From: Pseudomonas poae
GTDB lineage: Bacteria > Pseudomonadota > Gammaproteobacteria > Pseudomonadales > Pseudomonadaceae
Assembly (NCBI RefSeq): GCF_001439785.1
Contig: NZ_JYLI01000002.1
Location: 1 to 64,000, forward strand
Reading direction: 5' to 3'
DNA length: 64,000 bases
The notes below the pieces were generated by a model, which was not told where the DNA came from, did no database searches, and worked only from the letters and a program-made list of their open reading frames with translations. A program made the translations under genes and the position numbers. Of the stretch, positions 57,801 to 64,000 are shown one piece after another (the stretch's first letter is position 1; the number at the start of each line of letters is the position of its first letter).

Positions 57801-58445
57801 TCAAGGCGCCGCTGATTCCAGTGGCGCTCCTGCGATATACCACTGCCTGTCAGTGACGGTGCCCGCTAATGGCACATCCCAGCTGGCCTGCGCCAGGCGA
57901 TCAACCTTCTGACATTCATGGGCCAGCCCCAGCAGCGTCGGCTTGCGCCAGTGCTTGCGGCGGGCGAGGTAGGCCAGGCTACGGTCATAGAATCCGCCGC
58001 CCATGCCCAGGCGTCCGCCCACATCATCGAACCCCACCAGCGGCAGCAACACCAGGTCCAGCGCCCATACCTTGCGCTGGCGGCGGGCATTCACCCGAGG
58101 CTCCAGAATGCGAAAGCGGTTGGGCCGCAATGTTTCCCCGGGACGCACGCGCTGGAACACCATCTTGGTTCGCGGCCAGGCGCTCAGCACCGGCAGGTAG
58201 GTGGCCTTGCCCCGGCGCTGGGCCGCACGCAGCAGCAGGCGCGGATCGATTTCACCGTCCGTCGGCAGATACAGGGAAATATGTTTGGCCCGGCGAAACA
58301 GCGGGTGCTGTGCCAGTTGTCGATACAGGCCCTGGGCGGCCTGGCGCTGCTCGCTCGGCGTAAGGGCGCGACGGGCCTTGCGCAACATGCGTCGAAGTTG
58401 CGGACGGGAAAGCGGCGCAGGTTCGGTCATGGGTTTTCGGCTCAT
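57801..58445 (-). CDS. ygfA: 5-formyltetrahydrofolate cyclo-ligase
   Basis: A 214-residue enzyme converting 5-formyl-THF to 5,10-methenyl-THF with ATP. Signatures: LRRMLRKARRALTP near the N-terminus, ISLYLPTDGEIDPR and LGMGGGFYDRSLAYL in the nucleotide-binding region. It follows the 6S RNA, as in E. coli ygfA after ssrS. Start at 58445 is chosen; MTEPA at 58430 is the alternative. No clear ribosome site for either. Confidence 0.9.
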   Translation of the reverse strand: MSRKPMTEPAPLSRPQLRRMLRKARRALTPSEQRQAAQGLYRQLAQHPLFRRAKHISLYLPTDGEIDPRLLLRAAQRRGKATYLPVLSAWPRTKMVFQRVRPGETLRPNRFRILEPRVNARRQRKVWALDLVLLPLVGFDDVGGRLGMGGGFYDRSLAYLARRKHWRKPTLLGLAHECQKVDRLAQASWDVPLAGTVTDRQWYIAGAPLESAAP

Positions 58446-58450
58446 AAAAC

Positions 58451-58474
58451 AATGCCAGTCCGAGGACTGGCATT
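58451..58474 (-). terminator. rho-independent terminator of 6S RNA
   Basis: AATGCCAGTCC and GGACTGGCATT pair as an eleven-base stem with a two-base loop, followed on the minus strand by GTTTTATG. It lies between the 6S RNA and ygfA. Confidence 0.65.
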
Positions 58475-58489
58475 GAGTTTGGGAATTCA

Positions 58490-58666
58490 GGCTCCCCGAC
58501 AGAACCGCTGTCGACTAAGCCCTTGAACCCGAAAGTTCAAGGTGGAAGAAGCAGTAGGCTTTAAGGCTTTCCGTCTAGCGGACATGCACACCAGCCCAAC
58601 GTGCAACTTCCAGGGTAGTGCGAATCGGCTCCGGGACATCGCCGACTGGCAAGCACGCCAGGGAGT
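58490..58666 (-). ncRNA. ssrS: 6S RNA
   Basis: About 177 bases between zapA and ygfA, the conserved place of ssrS. The 5' part (CACTCCCTGGCGTGCTTGCC) can pair with the 3' part (GTCGGGGAGC), giving the closing stem. The middle (CACCTTGAACTTTCGGGTTCAAGG) is the usual pseudomonad 6S hairpin. 6S RNA binds sigma-70 polymerase and mimics an open promoter. Ends are estimated from the promoter and pairing. Confidence 0.8.
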
Positions 58667-58672
58667 GGGGCG

Positions 58673-58678
58673 AGTATA
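58673..58678 (-). promoter_or_regulatory. -10 element of 6S RNA
   Basis: TATACT on the minus strand, about seven bases before the predicted 6S 5' end. The -35 is CTGATT/TTGCCG-like and imprecise. Confidence 0.55.
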
Positions 58679-58697
58679 CCTTAAACAGACTCGGCAA

Positions 58698-59015
58698 TCA
58701 GCCCTTGGCTGCGTCCGAATCGCTGGACAGCGCCAGATCGACGCGGTCGAGCAGGTCACGCACCTGCTCGCGGGTCGAGCCGCTGGCCTGTACGTCGGGG
58801 CGTTCCTGCTTGTGCAGCAGGTCGTGGGTGATGTTCAGTGCGGCCATCACGGCGATGCGGTCGGCGCCGATCACTTTGCCGCTGCTGCGGATTTCACGCA
58901 TCTTGCCGTCCAGGTAGCGGGCAGCGCTCACCAGATTGTTGCGCTCCTCCTGGGGGCAGATGATCGAATATTCTTTGTCGAGGATCTGCACGGTAACGCT
59001 ATTGCTTGAACTCAT
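58698..59015 (-). CDS. zapA: cell division protein ZapA
   Basis: A 105-residue protein that bundles FtsZ filaments at the division site. The N-terminal domain has VTVQILDKEYSIICPQEE, and the long helix has AARYLDGKMREIRSSGKVIG and ADRIAVMAALNITHDLL. It overlaps the TIGR02449 gene upstream by four bases and precedes the 6S RNA gene. Confidence 0.93.
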   Translation of the reverse strand: MSSSNSVTVQILDKEYSIICPQEERNNLVSAARYLDGKMREIRSSGKVIGADRIAVMAALNITHDLLHKQERPDVQASGSTREQVRDLLDRVDLALSSDSDAAKG

Positions 59016-59221
59016 GAGTCTTGCTCCAGGGCCTTCAGGCGCGAAATCATCGATTCGACCTTACGCCGGGCGATTTCGTTTTTTTCAATGAGGTGAGCGC
59101 GTTCCTCGCGCCAGGTCTTTTCCTGAGCTAGTAGGAGTCCGTTTTGACTCTTAAGTTGCTCGACCCGATCAATTAGCAGTTCGAGTCTGGCCATCAGCGC
59201 TTGCAGGTCGGTGTCTTCCAT
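59012..59221 (-). CDS. TIGR02449 (ZapB-like) coiled-coil protein
   Basis: A 69-residue coiled coil, MEDTDLQALMARLELLIDRV..., rich in Leu, Glu, Arg and Gln. It resembles ZapB in length and layout and is paired with zapA, so a division role is likely. Start at 59221; a longer in-frame start exists but is unlikely. Confidence 0.8.
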   Translation of the reverse strand: MEDTDLQALMARLELLIDRVEQLKSQNGLLLAQEKTWREERAHLIEKNEIARRKVESMISRLKALEQDS

Positions 59222-59359
59222 TGGGTTCCACTGGATTTGTCTGATGAATGGCAACTGCAGGGTAAACGATCTGACGCCCTCGATAGTCTTGGTACGTCTG
59301 CCGGTGCTAGGATACAGCGCTCCATTCTAGACATTGCGCCGTCTGGCGCCTAGCTCACC

Positions 59360-59917
59360 ATGCCTATTCAGAACTCCCCGTACGATGCCTTTTCCAAACT
59401 GCTGAGCACCAGCGGCCACCCTTGCTCGCCTGCCGAACTGCATGGCGTGCTGTTGGGGCGCAGTTGCACCGGTGTCGGCTTCGATGCCGACAACTGGCTG
59501 GCCGATGTGGCCGAGCTGCTGGAAACCGAACCCACCGACAACGTGCGCAACGCGTTGATCGGCCTGCAAGAGATGGTCAAAGGCGAGCTGACCGGCGATG
59601 ACGTCACCGTCGTCCTGCTGCTGCCCTCCGACGACGCACCGCTGGCCGACCGCGCCGCTGCGCTGGGCCAATGGTGCCAAGGCTTTCTCCACGGTTTCGG
59701 CGTGAACGCCGGCGGTCTGGAGCTGAGCACCGACGCCAAGGAAGTGCTGCAGGACCTCGCCGCCATCTCCCAGGTGCAAGACGCTCTGGAAGAATCCGAA
59801 GACGGCGAAGGCGACTACATGGAAGTCATGGAATACCTGCGCGTGGCGCCGCTGCTGCTGTTCACCGAGACCAGAAAGTCCGCTGAGCCCGCCGCACCCA
59901 AGCCGTCGTTGCACTAA
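59360..59917 (+). CDS. ygfB: UPF0149 protein (YgfB)
   Basis: A 185-residue helical protein: [20 protein letters not shown] and [35 protein letters not shown]. Members are widespread beside pepP. In P. aeruginosa YgfB affects ampDh3 expression and beta-lactam resistance. It precedes pepP by 19 bases. Confidence 0.9.
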   Translation: MPIQNSPYDAFSKLLSTSGHPCSPAELHGVLLGRSCTGVGFDADNWLADVAELLETEPTDNVRNALIGLQEMVKGELTGDDVTVVLLLPSDDAPLADRAAALGQWCQGFLHGFGVNAGGLELSTDAKEVLQDLAAISQVQDALEESEDGEGDYMEVMEYLRVAPLLLFTETRKSAEPAAPKPSLH

Positions 59918-59936
59918 AAAGGAAGCTCCTCTGCCC

Positions 59937-61259
59937 ATGATCCATATCCCCAAAGCGGAATACACCCGGCGCCGCAAGGCGCTCATGGCGCAGATGGAAC
60001 CCAACAGCATCGCGATTCTGCCGGCCGCCGCCGTGGCCATTCGTAATCGCGATGTCGAGCACGTGTACCGTCAGGACAGCGATTTCCAGTACCTGAGCGG
60101 CTTCCCCGAACCGCAGGCGGTGATCGTGCTGATGCCTGGTCGTCAACACGGCGAGTACGTGCTGTTCTGCCGCGAGCGCAACGCCGAGCGCGAACTGTGG
60201 GACGGCCTGCGCGCCGGTACCGAAGGTGCGATCCGCGACTTTGGTGCCGACGACGCTTTCCCCATCACCGATATCGACGACATCCTGCCCGGCCTGATCG
60301 AAGGCCGCGACCGGGTCTATTCGGCCATGGGCAGCAATGCCGAGTTCGACCGCCATGTGATGGAGTGGATCAACGTGATCCGCTCCAAAGCCCACCTGGG
60401 CGCCCAGCCGCCCAAAGAGTTCGTGGCCCTGGATCATCTGTTACACGACATGCGTCTGTACAAGTCGGCGGCAGAGCTTAAGGTGATGCGCGAGGCCGCA
60501 CGCATTTCCTGCGCTGCCCATGTGCGGGCGATGCAGGCCAGTCGCGCCGGTCTGCATGAGTTCAGCCTCGAAGCCGAGCTGGATTACGTGTTCCGCCAGG
60601 GGGGCGCGAAAATGCCGGCCTACGGCTCCATCGTCGCCGCCGGGCGCAACAGCTGCATCCTGCATTACCAGCAGAATGATGCGCTGCTCAAGGACGGCGA
60701 CCTGGTGTTGATCGACGCGGGTTGCGAGATCGACTGCTACGCCAGCGACATCACGCGCACCTGGCCGGTCAACGGCAGGTTTTCGGCCGAGCAAAAGGCG
60801 ATCTATGAGATCGTGCTGGCGTCCCAGGAAGCCGCCTTTGCCGAAATCGCGCCGAACAAACATTGGAACCAGGCCCATGAGGCGACCGTGCGCGTTATCA
60901 CCGCCGGGCTGGTAAGCCTCGGGCTGCTGCGGGGGGATGTCGACGAGCTGATCGCCAGCGAAGCCTACCGCGCGTTTTACATGCACCGCGCCGGACACTG
61001 GCTGGGCATGGACGTGCACGATGTGGGCGAGTACCGGGTCGGAGGTGAATGGCGGGTGCTGGAAGTAGGCATGGTGTTGACCGTGGAGCCGGGTATCTAT
61101 ATTTCTCCGGACAACCAGAACGTGGCAAAGAAATGGCGTGGCATTGGCGTACGCATCGAGGACGACGTGGTAGTGACCAAGAAGGGCTGTGAAATCCTGA
61201 CCGGCGGCGTGCCCAAGACCGTGGCCGAAATCGAAGCGCTGATGGCGGCTGCCCGATGA
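59937..61259 (+). CDS. pepP: Xaa-Pro aminopeptidase PepP
   Basis: A 440-residue M24B metalloprotease removing N-terminal residues before Pro. Metal ligands: two Asp in LIDAGCEIDCYASDITRT, His in YMHRAGHWLGMDVHD, Glu in TVEPGIYI and Glu in GVRIEDDVV. The N-terminal creatinase-like domain is present. It overlaps ubiH by four bases in the ygfB-pepP-ubiH-ubiI cluster. Confidence 0.96.
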   Translation: MIHIPKAEYTRRRKALMAQMEPNSIAILPAAAVAIRNRDVEHVYRQDSDFQYLSGFPEPQAVIVLMPGRQHGEYVLFCRERNAERELWDGLRAGTEGAIRDFGADDAFPITDIDDILPGLIEGRDRVYSAMGSNAEFDRHVMEWINVIRSKAHLGAQPPKEFVALDHLLHDMRLYKSAAELKVMREAARISCAAHVRAMQASRAGLHEFSLEAELDYVFRQGGAKMPAYGSIVAAGRNSCILHYQQNDALLKDGDLVLIDAGCEIDCYASDITRTWPVNGRFSAEQKAIYEIVLASQEAAFAEIAPNKHWNQAHEATVRVITAGLVSLGLLRGDVDELIASEAYRAFYMHRAGHWLGMDVHDVGEYRVGGEWRVLEVGMVLTVEPGIYISPDNQNVAKKWRGIGVRIEDDVVVTKKGCEILTGGVPKTVAEIEALMAAAR

Positions 61260-62443
61260 GCCGGGTCAACCTGGCCATTGTCGGCGGCGGTCTGGTGGGC
61301 GCGAGCCTGGCGCTGGCATTGCAGGCCGGTGCCAAGGCGCGGGGCTGGAAGATCATGCTGGTTGAACCCTTCGCACCGGGCGACAGCTATCAGCCAAGCT
61401 ACGACGCAAGGTCCTCGGCGCTGTCATTCGGCGCGCGGCAGATCTATCAGCGGCTGGGCGTCTGGCAGGACATTGCCCGCCGCGCCGAGCCGATCAAACA
61501 GATCCATGTGTCGGACCGTGGCCGTTTCTCCACCACGCGCCTGTCCGCTCTGGAAGAGGGCGTGCCGGCTCTGGGGTATGTGGTGGAAAACGCCTGGCTC
61601 GGCCAGTGCCTGTGGCAGAGCCTGGACAAAGACGTGGTGAGCTGGCGCTGTCCGGCGGAAGTCACGCGCATGGAGCCGTTGCCCGACGGCTACCGCCTGA
61701 CCCTCAACGATGAAACGGTGCTGACGTGCGACCTCGCCGTGCTGGCCGACGGTGGCCGCTCCAGCCTGCGTGAACAGCTCGGCATCAGCGTCAAAACCCG
61801 AGCGTATAACCAGAGTGCGCTGATCGCCAACGTCACCCCGAGCGAGGCCCACAACGGCGAGGCCTTCGAGCGCTTTACCGATGACGGCCCGATGGCCTTG
61901 CTGCCGCTGCCGGACAATCGCTGCGCGCTGGTCTGGACCCGCATCGGCATGGACGCCCAGCGCCTGGTCGACCTCGATGAGCGCAGTTTCCTCGGCGAGC
62001 TGCAGAGCGTGTTCGGCTACCGCCTGGGCACGTTCAAGCAAGTCGGTGCGCGTCATCTGTACCCGCTGACCCTGGTGGAGGCCGAAGAGCAAGTACGCTC
62101 GCACCTGGCGATCCTTGGCAACGCGGCCCATAGCCTGCACCCGATTGCCGGGCAGGGCTTCAACCTGTCCCTGCGCGATGCGGATGCCCTGGCCGACGCC
62201 TTGCTGGCCGGTCCGCAAGTGCCGGGCGATCTCGCGACCCTGCAGGGTTATCGCGAGCGTCAACGCGGCGATCAGCAACTGACCGTGGGCTTCTCCGACC
62301 AGGTGACGCGCCTGTTTGGCAGCGGTCAGCCGTTGGTGGCATTGGGCCGTAATCTGGGCCTGCTCGGCCTGGACCTGTTGCCGCCGGCCAAACGCTGGTT
62401 CGCCCGTCAGGCCATGGGCCTGGGCACGCGCTCGGATGTGTGA
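61256..62443 (+). CDS. ubiH: UbiH, 2-octaprenyl-6-methoxyphenyl hydroxylase
   Basis: A 395-residue FAD monooxygenase of ubiquinone synthesis. FAD-binding motif VGGGLVGASLALALQ (about 9-23), the DG motif LADGGRSSLREQLG, and GNAAHSLHPIAGQGFNLSLR. The Asp of the GD motif is Asn here, as in E. coli UbiH. Starts in the pepP stop (ATGA). Confidence 0.95.
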   Translation: MSRVNLAIVGGGLVGASLALALQAGAKARGWKIMLVEPFAPGDSYQPSYDARSSALSFGARQIYQRLGVWQDIARRAEPIKQIHVSDRGRFSTTRLSALEEGVPALGYVVENAWLGQCLWQSLDKDVVSWRCPAEVTRMEPLPDGYRLTLNDETVLTCDLAVLADGGRSSLREQLGISVKTRAYNQSALIANVTPSEAHNGEAFERFTDDGPMALLPLPDNRCALVWTRIGMDAQRLVDLDERSFLGELQSVFGYRLGTFKQVGARHLYPLTLVEAEEQVRSHLAILGNAAHSLHPIAGQGFNLSLRDADALADALLAGPQVPGDLATLQGYRERQRGDQQLTVGFSDQVTRLFGSGQPLVALGRNLGLLGLDLLPPAKRWFARQAMGLGTRSDV

Positions 62444-62613
62444 GTGAATTCTTTATCGACGATGCCTTGCTTGATCAGGTGCGTCGGCAAAACCCTTTAC
62501 GTGCGGCGCACGCCGCCAGCGAGGCAGGTTTAAATCATGGACATGCGCGCAGATGTGCTGATTGTCGGGGCCGGAATGGTCGGAAGCGCACTGGCGCTGG
62601 CGTTGCAGGGTAG
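62440..62613 (+). CDS. possible short coupled ORF or decayed gene
   Basis: A GTG overlaps the ubiH stop (GTGA) and reads MSEFFIDDALLDQVRRQNP with coding-like codon choice for about 31 residues, then enters ubiI and ends after 57 codons. From memory, P. aeruginosa has a separate gene (PA5222) between ubiH and ubiI. This may be its truncated start. Weak evidence. Confidence 0.3.
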   Translation: MSEFFIDDALLDQVRRQNPLRAAHAASEAGLNHGHARRCADCRGRNGRKRTGAGVAG

Positions 62614-63760
62614 TGGCCTGCAGGTGCTGCTGCTCGATGGCAGCCCGCTGAGCGTCAAACCGTTTGACCCAGACGCGGTTTTCGAGCCTCGGGTGAGTGC
62701 CTTGTCGGGTGCCAGCCAGCGCATCCTCGAACGGCTTGGCGTGTGGGATGGCATCGTGGCGCGCCGCGCCAGCCCGTATGGCGAGATGCAGGTGTGGGAC
62801 GGCAGCGGCACCGGACAGATCCACTTTTCGGCGGCTAGCGTGCACGCCGATGTACTTGGGCATATCGTTGAAAACCGCGTGGTGCAGGACGCCTTGCTCG
62901 ATCGCCTGCACGACTGCGACCTGGGCCTGCTGGCCAATGCACGCCTGGAGCAGATGCGTCGCTCCGGCGACGAGTGGCTGCTGACCCTGGCCGACGGCCG
63001 CAAGCTGCGTACGCCATTGGTGGTGGCCGCCGATGGCGCCAACTCCGCCGTGCGCCGCTTGACCGGCACCCCCACCCGCGAATGGGATTACCTGCACAAC
63101 GCCATCGTCACCAGCGTGCGTAGCAGCCAGCCGCACCAGCGCACGGCGTGGCAGCGCTTCACCGATACCGGCCCGCTGGCATTTCTGCCGCTGGATCGGG
63201 ACGGGCAGCAGGATTGGTGCTCGATTGTGTGGTCGACCACGCCGGTTGAGTCCGAACGCTTGATGGCGCTGGATGATGAACACTTCTGCCGTGAGCTGGA
63301 GCGCGCGTTCGAAGGACGGCTGGGAACGGTGGTCAGCGCCGACCCGCGTGTGTGTGTGCCTTTACGCCAGCGTCACGCCAAGCGCTATGTGGCCGAAGGC
63401 CTGGCACTGATCGGCGACGCGGCCCACGCGATTCATCCGTTGGCGGGGCAGGGCGTGAACCTGGGTTTGCTCGATGCCGCAGTGCTGGCCGAAGTGCTGC
63501 TGGGGGCGAGCGAACGCGGTGAGCGCCTGGCCGAGGTGAAAGTGCTGAGCCGCTACGAACGTCGGCGAATGCCACACAACCTGGCGTTGATGGCGGCGAT
63601 GGAGGGTCTTGAGCGCCTGTTCCAGGCTGATCAACTGCCGTTGCGCTGGTTGCGTAATGCCGGATTGAAGATGGTCAATCAGATGCCCGAAGCCAAGGCT
63701 GTGTTCGTGCGCCAGGCGTTGGGGCTGACCGGCGATCTGCCGGAGTTGGCGAAACCCTGA
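62537..63760 (+). CDS. ubiI: UbiI/VisC-family FAD monooxygenase
   Basis: A 407-residue FAD hydroxylase that performs a ring hydroxylation of ubiquinone synthesis. Motifs: VGAGMVGSALALALQG, AADGANSAVRRLTG and GDAAHAIHPLAGQGVNLGLL. It follows ubiH after a 93-base gap. The choice of UbiI over UbiF is from position next to ubiH. Confidence 0.88.
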   Translation: MDMRADVLIVGAGMVGSALALALQGSGLQVLLLDGSPLSVKPFDPDAVFEPRVSALSGASQRILERLGVWDGIVARRASPYGEMQVWDGSGTGQIHFSAASVHADVLGHIVENRVVQDALLDRLHDCDLGLLANARLEQMRRSGDEWLLTLADGRKLRTPLVVAADGANSAVRRLTGTPTREWDYLHNAIVTSVRSSQPHQRTAWQRFTDTGPLAFLPLDRDGQQDWCSIVWSTTPVESERLMALDDEHFCRELERAFEGRLGTVVSADPRVCVPLRQRHAKRYVAEGLALIGDAAHAIHPLAGQGVNLGLLDAAVLAEVLLGASERGERLAEVKVLSRYERRRMPHNLALMAAMEGLERLFQADQLPLRWLRNAGLKMVNQMPEAKAVFVRQALGLTGDLPELAKP

Positions 63761-63777
63761 CGTTGTCGTGCAACATC

Positions 63778-63804
63778 TGGTAACGCCTCCGCCAAGCGTT
63801 ACCA
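63778..63804. promoter_or_regulatory. inverted repeat downstream of ubiI
   Basis: TGGTAACGC-N9-GCGTTACCA, extended by ACAT/ATGT outside. No T-run follows, so it is more like an operator or an mRNA-end hairpin than a classic terminator. Confidence 0.4.
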
Positions 63805-63819
63805 AATGTGAGTCCCTAT

Positions 63820-63843
63820 CATTTGCCCTCTTTTTTGCAAATG
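63820..63843. promoter_or_regulatory. second inverted repeat before the iron-binding protein gene
   Basis: CATTTGC-N10-GCAAATG, 14 bases before the next ATG. It is AT-rich and could be a repressor site. No known consensus is met. Confidence 0.3.
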
Positions 63844-63856
63844 AGCGACCGCCCCC

Positions 63857-64000
63857 ATGTCGGCACCCAAGCGCCTCCTGACTGCCCTGGCACTCACCCT
63901 GATCGGCTGCAGCAGCGCCCAGGCCGCCGACGAAGTTGTGATCTACTCCTCGCGCATCGACGAACTGATCAAGCCGGTGTTCGATGCCTATACCCAAAAG
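63857..64000 (+). CDS. iron(III) ABC transporter substrate-binding protein (partial)
   Basis: Forty-eight codons visible before the window edge. A signal peptide ([20 protein letters not shown], then AQA-AD) leads into [20 protein letters not shown], typical of FbpA/FutA-type Fe3+-binding proteins. A Cys at 18 could make it a lipoprotein. In P. aeruginosa the equivalent is PA5217, from memory. Confidence 0.8.
   Translation, partial: MSAPKRLLTALALTLIGCSSAQAADEVVIYSSRIDELIKPVFDAYTQK

Overview
The window is a piece of a Pseudomonas chromosome, most likely from the P. fluorescens group. It is GC-rich, with intergenic REP palindromes of the GTGGGAGGGGGCAAGCCCC type. From position 1481 to the right edge the gene order follows, from memory, the P. 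aeruginosa PAO1 segment PA5290 down to PA5217 (comM, ubiK, glnK-amtB, yjbQ, sutA, xerC, dapF-lysA, cyaY, rnk, cyaA, argH, algR, hemCDXY, dsbB, algQ, algP, hemB, ppk, ppx, trxA, rho, ubiD, glpT, zapA, ygfB, pepP, ubiH, ubiI). Species assignment is inference; no rRNA is present.

Region 1-1498 is the only clearly foreign part. It holds the 3' end of an IS3-family transposase with its right terminal repeat (to 127), a trypsin-like serine protease gene whose stop codon is supplied by that IS end, and an AT-richer stretch ending in TGT...-type transposon-end sequence with repeated TCGCAT motifs. The end abuts comM (yifB), which breaks off exactly there after codon 261. I read this as the edge of a Tn7/Tn6022-like island inserted in comM, continuing left of the window.

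Region 2446-12037 carries ubiK, the nitrogen-control pair glnK-amtB (with a sigma-54 promoter and two NtrC-like sites), yjbQ, sutA, the leftward operon lptM-lysA-dapF-DUF484-xerC-yigB, then cyaY, a DUF1289 gene and rnk. Region 12034-18179 has class I adenylate cyclase, two small conserved genes, a GST and argH. Region 18680-30710 carries algR (with a CRP/Vfr-like site upstream and no algZ beside it), the haem cluster hemCDXY, dsbB, algQ (rsd), an FKBP isomerase, the repetitive algP, an ABC-F ATPase, a small MscS channel and a LysE-type exporter.

Region 30852-44322 has a cytochrome c/FTR1 iron permease, a DUF188 gene, elbB, a DedA protein, hemB-ppk (with a Pho-box-like promoter), ppx, a polar amino-acid ABC transporter with a divergent GntR/FCD regulator, and trxA. 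Region 44559-57452 has rho, an O-acyltransferase, ubiD with a 2Fe-2S flavin reductase, an outer-membrane-like protein, chaC, glpT, a quinone oxidoreductase, a FliL-like protein, a second acyltransferase and an EVE-domain protein. Region 57647-64000 has a small membrane protein, the zapB-like/zapA/6S RNA/ygfA cluster, ygfB-pepP-ubiH-ubiI and the start of an iron-binding periplasmic protein gene.

Most of the window is ordinary core genome (tetrapyrrole, ubiquinone, lysine, polyphosphate, nitrogen control, cAMP and surface signalling). The points of most interest are the disrupted comM with its transposon end, the protease cargo cut by an IS, and several readable promoter sites (NtrC/sigma-54, Pho box, CRP/Vfr).
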